A DNA stretch of 64,000 nt from an uncultured Roseobacter sp. (lineage in GTDB: Bacteria > Pseudomonadota > Alphaproteobacteria > Rhodobacterales > Rhodobacteraceae). The position numbers were made by a program, and so were the translations under genes. The notes beneath the pieces are model-generated. The model was not told the origin of the DNA, ran no database searches, and saw only the letters and a program-made list of their open reading frames with translations. The stretch is from positions 930,001-994,000 of the forward strand of contig NZ_CANLXG010000001.1 of NCBI RefSeq assembly GCF_947495025.1. The letters run 5' to 3'. How positions within the stretch are numbered: the stretch's first letter is position 1; each line of letters opens with the position of its first letter. Of this stretch, positions 62,677-64,000 are shown one piece after another.

Positions 62677-64000
62677 GGTGGCTGGCCCTTGTCTGCAGCG
62701 CGCAGGTCGCCTCGGCGGATGTGCTGTTTGAAGACGTCTCCGATCAGCTGCCGGCGCATATTTATGACGGCGGCTGGGAGCATTTCGTCGGTGGGGGTGT
62801 CGCGGTTTTTGACTGCAACGGAGACGACCTGCCGGACCTGCTCGCTGCGGGTGGCGAGAACCCTGCCCGTCTGATGCGCAATACCGGCGGTCTGCGCTTT
62901 CAGGATGCGCCACTGCCCGAACTGACCGGCACAACCGGCGCCTGGCCGCTGGATGCCGACGGAGATGGCCACCTCGACGTGATGGTGCTTCGGGTGGGCG
63001 AGAACCAGCTGCTGCGCGGGGACGGGGCCTGCGGACTTACGCCCGTCAACGATCTGCTGGGGTTCGATGGGGGCGACGCCTGGTCAACCTCTTTTTCGGC
63101 CACCTGGACGGACAACGGCCCGGTGATGGCGGTGGGGAATTACGTTGATCGCAATGACCCGGATGGTCCCTTTGAGGCCTGTGATGACAATCAGCTTCAC
63201 CACTGGGATGGCACTGGTTTTTCATCCACCACGCTGAGCCCCGGGTATTGCGCCCTCTCTGCCCTGTTTGCACGTGACGCCACAGGCACAACCCGCCTGC
63301 GCCTGTCAAACGACCGCCACTACTATGTGCGCGGTGGCAGTGAACAACTGTACGACATCGACGAGGGCCGGTTTCTCGGCCCTGGCGACGGCTGGGCGGA
63401 TGTGCAGCTCTGGGGTATGGGCATTGCCAGCCGCGACATTACCGGTGACGGCGTCTCTGAGGTGATGCTGACGTCTATGGGCGACCAGCTGATGCAGATT
63501 GCCGGTGCAGACGGCACCTATCAGGCCGCCCCCTATTCAATCGGCACCTATGCCCAGAGACCGCATATCGGCGACGACGGCCGGCCCTCTACCGGGTGGC
63601 ATGCAGAGTTTGGTGATATCAACAACGACGGCCGCCCCGATCTTTTTATCGCCAAGGGCAATGTCGATCAGATGCCGGGTCTTGCAATGGAAGACCCCAA
63701 CAGCCTGCTGCTGCAACAGGCCGACGGGACGTTTGCAGAAATCTCTGTCGCGGCGGGTGTGGCCACCACTGCAAGATCGCGCGGCGCGGCTCTTGCGGAC
63801 TTCGACAGTGACGGACGGCTGGATCTGGTGGTCATGAACCGGCGCGCGCCCATCGAGCTTTATCGGAATGTTACCCCGCAGACCGGGAACTGGCTGCAGG
63901 CGGAACTGCGGGCCCCGGCACCGAATACGCGGGCCGTTTCGGCGCTGGTGACCGTCGAAACAGCCCGGCAGAGCCAGGTTCAGGAGGTCACTGTGGGCGG
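62673..64000 (+). CDS. FG-GAP/VCBS repeat protein, CRTAC1-like (partial at window end)
   Basis: The frame is open from an ATG at 62673, overlapping the xylR TGA, to the window end (442 codons seen). A short signal peptide (RWLALVCSAQVASA) precedes FG-GAP/VCBS propeller repeats with calcium-type loops: FDCNGDDLPDLL, LDADGDGHLDVMVL, RDITGDGVSEVML, GDINNDGRPDLFIA and ADFDSDGRLDLVVMN. CRTAC1-like proteins usually end with an ASPIC/UnbV domain, which would lie beyond the window; the last residues seen (NWLQAELRAPAPNTRAVSA) look like its beginning. The protein is probably secreted or periplasmic. Coupling to a sugar regulator gene is odd and the function is unknown. Confidence 0.85.
   Translation, partial: MRWLALVCSAQVASADVLFEDVSDQLPAHIYDGGWEHFVGGGVAVFDCNGDDLPDLLAAGGENPARLMRNTGGLRFQDAPLPELTGTTGAWPLDADGDGHLDVMVLRVGENQLLRGDGACGLTPVNDLLGFDGGDAWSTSFSATWTDNGPVMAVGNYVDRNDPDGPFEACDDNQLHHWDGTGFSSTTLSPGYCALSALFARDATGTTRLRLSNDRHYYVRGGSEQLYDIDEGRFLGPGDGWADVQLWGMGIASRDITGDGVSEVMLTSMGDQLMQIAGADGTYQAAPYSIGTYAQRPHIGDDGRPSTGWHAEFGDINNDGRPDLFIAKGNVDQMPGLAMEDPNSLLLQQADGTFAEISVAAGVATTARSRGAALADFDSDGRLDLVVMNRRAPIELYRNVTPQTGNWLQAELRAPAPNTRAVSALVTVETARQSQVQEVTVG

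Noticed and set aside
1..64000. tRNA, rRNA, insertion sequence, prophage, CRISPR or toxin-antitoxin features
   Set aside because: None was recognised on reading both strands; gene content and composition are uniform apart from slight variation near 28.4-29.3 kb.

Overview
The window is a gene-dense, high-GC bacterial chromosome segment typical of the Rhodobacteraceae (Roseobacter group, Alphaproteobacteria). The evidence is the run accB-accC-aat-DUF2155-mlaD-NDUFA12, the clpP/clpX pair, many periplasmic-binding-protein ABC importers, a non-pyrrolysine MttB-family methyltransferase, and a single-domain XylG. I see no tRNA, rRNA, insertion sequence, prophage or CRISPR. It reads as a stable catabolic and nutrient-uptake region.

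Layout: 1-3.5 kb (minus) holds a sodium:solute-symporter domain protein (probably a sensor kinase, cut by the window edge), a small membrane protein, a receiver-only response regulator and a ScfR/PrpR-like XRE regulator. 3.8-9.0 kb (plus) is a five-gene branched-chain-amino-acid-type ABC importer, followed by a GEVED-like lipoprotein. 9.9-16.6 kb (minus) is a six-gene operon headed by a GntR/FCD regulator: DapA-like lyase, aldehyde dehydrogenase, ProC-like reductase, MttB-family methyltransferase and FAD oxidoreductase. It is best explained as catabolism of a quaternary amine or betaine. 16.8-24.8 kb has an acyl-CoA ligase and housekeeping genes. 24.9-28.3 kb has a cryptochrome/photolyase-like protein of odd domain order and a PhoX phosphatase preceded by a Pho-box-like repeat. 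28.4-32.6 kb has a methyltransferase and the znuA / zur-znuC-znuB zinc locus with a palindromic Zur-box candidate.

32.6-41.3 kb (minus) looks like one transcription unit: CoA ligase, tryptophan 2,3-dioxygenase, kynureninase, a second branched-chain-type ABC importer and a Rid-family protein. It would take tryptophan or kynurenine to anthranilate and then to anthraniloyl-CoA. 41.6-54.4 kb is a galactoside locus: ABC importer, alpha- and beta-galactosidases, and De Ley-Doudoroff enzymes (sugar dehydrogenase, lactonase, KDGal kinase, KDPGal aldolase), with an IclR regulator between the divergent arms. 54.4-61.2 kb (minus) is xylFHG-xylB-xylA-glk. It converges on the galactoside operon with a 22-bp overlap and is divergent from a ROK-type XylR gene, which is translationally coupled to an FG-GAP/VCBS repeat protein running off the window end.

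A recurring architecture ties the importers together. In all four operons where a binding-protein gene is followed by permease genes, a strong GC-rich hairpin lies just after the binding-protein gene. This suggests segmental mRNA stabilisation or attenuation, so that binding protein exceeds permease.
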